Assembly (NCBI GenBank): GCA_023250195.1
Contig: JAHFBF010000002.1
Span: 124,001-188,000 of the forward strand
Length of the DNA stretch: 64,000 bases
Reading direction: 5' to 3'
From: Candidatus Melainabacteria bacterium
GTDB taxonomy: Bacteria; Cyanobacteriota; Vampirovibrionia; 2-02-FULL-35-15
Both the position numbers and the translations under genes were made by a program. The stretch's first letter is position 1; each line of letters begins with the position of its first letter. Below are positions 61,785-64,000 of this stretch, piece after piece. The notes under the pieces were generated by a model. The model was not told the DNA's origin, did not search any database, and saw nothing but the letters and a program-made list of their open reading frames with translations.

Positions 61785-62835
61785 TTGTTCCTTCGTAAAT
61801 CTCTAAAACTTTTGAATCTCTATAGGCAGATGCTACATAGGAGTCTTTAATCAATCCAGCTCCTCCAAGAATTTGAACTGCATTTGCAGAGTGCTTTTGA
61901 GCTGCACTGGTACAGAAATATTTTGCCATACTTGAGAGCTTGTTTAATTCTTCAGAGTTGTTTTCTTTTGTCCATGCTGCTTTATGTAAAAGAAGTCTTG
62001 CGGCATCCAGATCTTTTGTCATATCGGCAATGTACCATTTTATTGCCTGATAATCTGAAATTGATTTCCCAAACTGATTCCTTTTTGTACTGTGCTTAAT
62101 GGATTCTTCCAAAACCCCGCTTAACAAACCAACTGCCTGAGCTGCACAAAATATTCTTCCAAGCGTTATAGTACTGAGTGCGATTTTTATTCCATCTCCA
62201 AGATTGCCTATTTGAGAGTTTTCATCGATAGTTAAGTTTTTAATAAAGACCTCATTTGATGGAGTGATTTCTACCCCTAACTTTGGAGTGTCTTTTAAAA
62301 TTTCCACTTCTTTACACTTTGATGGGATGATAAGGCAGGTTATTCCTGATTTATCTTTATGAGATTTTGTCTGAACAAAGGTAATAATAATGTCAGATAT
62401 AGAACCATTACTTGCCCAGATTTTATGACCATTTAATAACCAGCTGTTTCCTTTCTTTTCAGCAAAAGCTTCAATCATGCTTACATCAGAACCTGCATTT
62501 GGTTCAGTGATTGAAAAGCAGGAAATATTCTCACCTGAAAACAACTTGTTTAAATACTTTTCTTTTAAAGAATCAGAAGCAAAGTTTTTAATAATTTCAA
62601 TACAAGTGAACTGTGTAATTAAAAACAATCCTATTCCAGGTCTGAATTTGCAGAGGATTTCTGAAAGCAGGATATTTTGCAAAACCCCATTCTCTTTATT
62701 TATTAATCCTTCTTTATATAAGTTTTGCCAAAGAGCTTTTAAATTAAGTTCTTTGGATTTGTTTAATCGAGTATCTATAAAAGCCTGAGTTCTTTGTTTG
62801 AAATCTTCTTTCTCTTTTTCAAGCAAGACTTGCAT
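61744..62835 (-). CDS. Acyl-CoA dehydrogenase
   Basis: The 363-residue flavoprotein shows [85 protein letters not shown] and the C-terminal [40 protein letters not shown]. The catalytic base is the Glu in IYEGT. The residues of the FAD ring and the fatty-acyl binding lid are all recognisable. It would form an alpha,beta-double bond in an acyl-CoA and needs an electron-transfer flavoprotein, which is not encoded here. It overlaps the DUF58 gene by 41 bases. Chain-length preference is not evident. Confidence 0.93.
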   Translation of the reverse strand: MQVLLEKEKEDFKQRTQAFIDTRLNKSKELNLKALWQNLYKEGLINKENGVLQNILLSEILCKFRPGIGLFLITQFTCIEIIKNFASDSLKEKYLNKLFSGENISCFSITEPNAGSDVSMIEAFAEKKGNSWLLNGHKIWASNGSISDIIITFVQTKSHKDKSGITCLIIPSKCKEVEILKDTPKLGVEITPSNEVFIKNLTIDENSQIGNLGDGIKIALSTITLGRIFCAAQAVGLLSGVLEESIKHSTKRNQFGKSISDYQAIKWYIADMTKDLDAARLLLHKAAWTKENNSEELNKLSSMAKYFCTSAAQKHSANAVQILGGAGLIKDSYVASAYRDSKVLEIYEGTNEIQRLVIAREIL

Positions 62836-62860
62836 AATGGTTTACATTATAGCGTTCAAC

Positions 62861-62955
62861 GTCATTGCGAGGAAGGACAAAGTCCTGACGAAGCAATCTC
62901 ATTTCGTTAAACGTTATGAGATTGCCACGCCTTACTTTGTTCGGCTCGCAATGAC
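62861..62955. repeat. 95-bp palindromic intergenic element (CGTCATTGCGAGG type)
   Basis: Outer arms GTCATTGCGAG (62861-62871) and CTCGCAATGAC (62945-62955) pair perfectly over 11 bases. Inner arms CAATCTCAT and ATGAGATTG (9 bp) lie around AACG-containing sequence. It shares the outer arms with the element at 11801-11924 but is shorter inside. It lies between the acyl-CoA dehydrogenase start and the end of the next gene. Confidence 0.85.
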
Positions 62956-62967
62956 ATGAAAAAATTG

Positions 62968-63273
62968 TTATGCAAACAATAATCTTTTTTCCAGTTCTTC
63001 TGCAATTTCATATAAATCTATAAGCAAATTTCCAGTCAGTGCAAAGTCATCAGTTGCGGGATCGATTTGTGAAAATTTTTCTTTTGTTAAAATAAGCCCT
63101 TGCATAAGTGTTTCAGTGTCAATCTCCTGCCAGCTCTCATATGTTCTTTTTTGATAGTTAGCCATTTTTTTTATGTTCCAGACAAGGTGGAGCTTCCTTC
63201 GGTCAATTTCTTTCGCTTGCTCGGATTTGCCGGGTGAACCGGACAAATCCTTATAACTGTTAGAGCGTTTCAT
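62968..63273 (-). CDS. Uncharacterised small helical protein
   Basis: From the ATG at 63273 this frame gives 101 residues; from the ATG at 63162 it gives 64 (MANYQKRTYESW...). AAGGAG lies only two bases before the upper ATG, and a weak GGAAC lies about ten bases before the lower one. The first 37 residues read through the hairpin repeat at 63223-63250, which argues for the lower start. The conserved-looking part is mostly helical (ETLMQGLILTKEKF, NLLIDLYEIAEELEKRLLF). I recognise no family. It may be linked with the acyl-CoA dehydrogenase gene but is separated from it by the palindromic element. Confidence 0.5.
   Translation of the reverse strand: MKRSNSYKDLSGSPGKSEQAKEIDRRKLHLVWNIKKMANYQKRTYESWQEIDTETLMQGLILTKEKFSQIDPATDDFALTGNLLIDLYEIAEELEKRLLFA
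63223..63250. repeat. Short hairpin repeat, copy 2
   Basis: The 28-base element has arms GGATTTG and CAAATCC, an inner CCGG/CCGG pair, a 5-base loop (GTGAA) and one unpaired A at 63243. The layout equals that of 40971-40998, with 22 of 28 bases identical. Two of the differing pairs are compensatory. It lies near the start of the small gene at 62968-63273. Confidence 0.7.
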
Positions 63274-63435
63274 CTCTCCTTCTTATTAATCCCTTAACAA
63301 TGTCATCGTCCAATATATATTTGAGTGGTTCTAATGCTTTTTTGCTTTGTTTTATATACATTCCCAAAAATTGTTAAAAAGTGGTATATATAAAATAAAA
63401 TAGACTTTAAGGATGAGAAATTAGGGGTAGCACTT

Positions 63436-64000
63436 ATGCCAAGCTCAGTATATTTATCAGGGCCATCAATTACACTAAATGATCCATTGTTGCCAATTGC
63501 GGCTGACTGGAAAACTTATGCTGCAAGTACATTTATAAGATCGGGCATTACTGTAGCTAATCCTCTGGATTTGGATTTAACTGGTTTTGTATCAAGTGTA
63601 GATGGAGCTACAAGTACAGTAAAACATTCGCTTTCACTGATAGACCGAGCAGATTCACTTTTAGCAAATCTTACACAGGTTACAGAATCTGCAACTATGG
63701 AAATGTTTTATGCTCATGGACAGGGAAAGCAGGTAGTGGTGGTAGGCAACGAACCATTTAGTCCATGGGTATTATTTCATTCTGAAGCACGTTTTAATAA
63801 ATTAAAAGAAGCTCTTTATTACCTAGTGAATCATCCTACAAATTTTGACACAATTGCCTGGTCTACACAGTTTGAAGCACAGTTAAAAAGACGCTCTGAA
63901 CAATATCCTCCGGAAGGAGAATTTGATTATGAATATTATGGCGGTGAAATCCCTATTTTAGTTTTAGCGCCGCACTCAACTGCATTTTTTACGGAAGGAA
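63436..64000 (+). CDS. Nucleoside 2-deoxyribosyltransferase-like protein, C-terminus beyond window
   Basis: The gene is cut by the right edge; about 188 residues are visible from the ATG at 63436, which follows TTAGGGG at nine bases. The N-terminal 120 residues resemble the nucleoside 2-deoxyribosyltransferase-like fold: VYLSGPSI near the start, DWKTYAASTFIRSGITVANPL, SLSLIDRADSLLANL (catalytic Asp/Glu region), TMEMFYAHGQGKQVVVVG and SPWVLFHSEARF. After a linker (QLKRRSEQYPPEGEFDYEYYGG) a new hydrophobic strand, IPILVLAPHSTAFFTEG, starts, which may be a second domain. Enzymes of this family transfer deoxyribose between bases or act on modified nucleotides. Its location, far from the pyrimidine operon, gives no pathway clue. 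Confidence 0.75.
   Translation, partial: MPSSVYLSGPSITLNDPLLPIAADWKTYAASTFIRSGITVANPLDLDLTGFVSSVDGATSTVKHSLSLIDRADSLLANLTQVTESATMEMFYAHGQGKQVVVVGNEPFSPWVLFHSEARFNKLKEALYYLVNHPTNFDTIAWSTQFEAQLKRRSEQYPPEGEFDYEYYGGEIPILVLAPHSTAFFTEG

Noticed and set aside
1-64000. CRISPR array, tRNA, rRNA, transposase or phage genes
   Set aside because: No regularly spaced repeats, cloverleaf or GTTCRA-type T-loop signals, IS transposases or phage structural genes were seen in the window.

Overview
The window comes from an AT-rich genome of a Gram-negative-type (two-membrane) bacterium. It encodes a TolC-like channel, an RND pump with its lipoprotein adaptor, other lipoproteins, Sec-exported proteins and outer-membrane-barrel-like proteins. 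It also has a bacterial-type RRM protein, a membrane fatty-acid desaturase, an AMIN-TPR protein, a DUF39 homocysteine-biosynthesis protein, a ferredoxin and a two-subunit PreT/PreA enzyme. Together these fit a non-photosynthetic, partly anaerobic lineage; relatives of Cyanobacteria (Melainabacteria/Vampirovibrionia-like) are one possibility, but no marker in the window fixes the taxonomy. I found no rRNA, tRNA, CRISPR array, insertion sequence or prophage.

Layout. 1-8600 (all minus strand) looks accessory: a cytosolic-looking trypsin-fold protease running off the left edge, an exported EEP-family phosphohydrolase, a protein with two tandem sigma-54-type AAA+ modules, and a complete Type IIS-like restriction-modification operon (AlwI/Nt.BstNBI-family nuclease plus two beta-class methyltransferases). 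8629-16735 (plus) is a full reductive pyrimidine degradation operon behind a recognisable sigma-70 promoter: PreT/PreA, dihydropyrimidinase, beta-ureidopropionase, class III aminotransferase and CoA-acylating semialdehyde dehydrogenase. It would take uracil or thymine to acetyl-CoA or propionyl-CoA. 16759-24400 holds small housekeeping genes (RluE, CPXCG protein, a 35-residue membrane peptide, GIY-YIG nuclease), a desaturase next to an RRM protein (a cold-response-like pair), a Ser/Thr kinase with an altered DFG motif, a TPR lipoprotein and RmuC.

24477-44723 is mostly core metabolism and information processing: TypA, glucokinase, DAHP synthase, DnaK, ferredoxin, AroB/AroK, DnaB, Ddl and DUF39, interspersed with lineage-specific unknowns, a large secreted cohesin-like protein and a TPR-YkgJ fusion. 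44736-47452 is a compact overlapping run of AMIN-TPR, LipM-like acyltransferase and BioB. 48104-53920 is a tripartite efflux module, with tolC facing the pump and adaptor genes. 53968-64000 holds MutS, a HerA-like ATPase, a divergent LamB/YcsF protein, thioredoxin reductase, DUF58, acyl-CoA dehydrogenase and, cut by the right edge, a nucleoside-deoxyribosyltransferase-like protein.

The most notable signals are the double AAA+ protein, the AlwI/BstNBI-like restriction system whose four catalytic acidic residues keep the family spacing, the complete pyrimidine operon, a 28-bp hairpin repeat whose two copies differ by compensatory base changes, several kinds of larger palindromic intergenic repeats, and a set of genes whose -10 box sits exactly seven bases before the start codon, which suggests leaderless transcripts.
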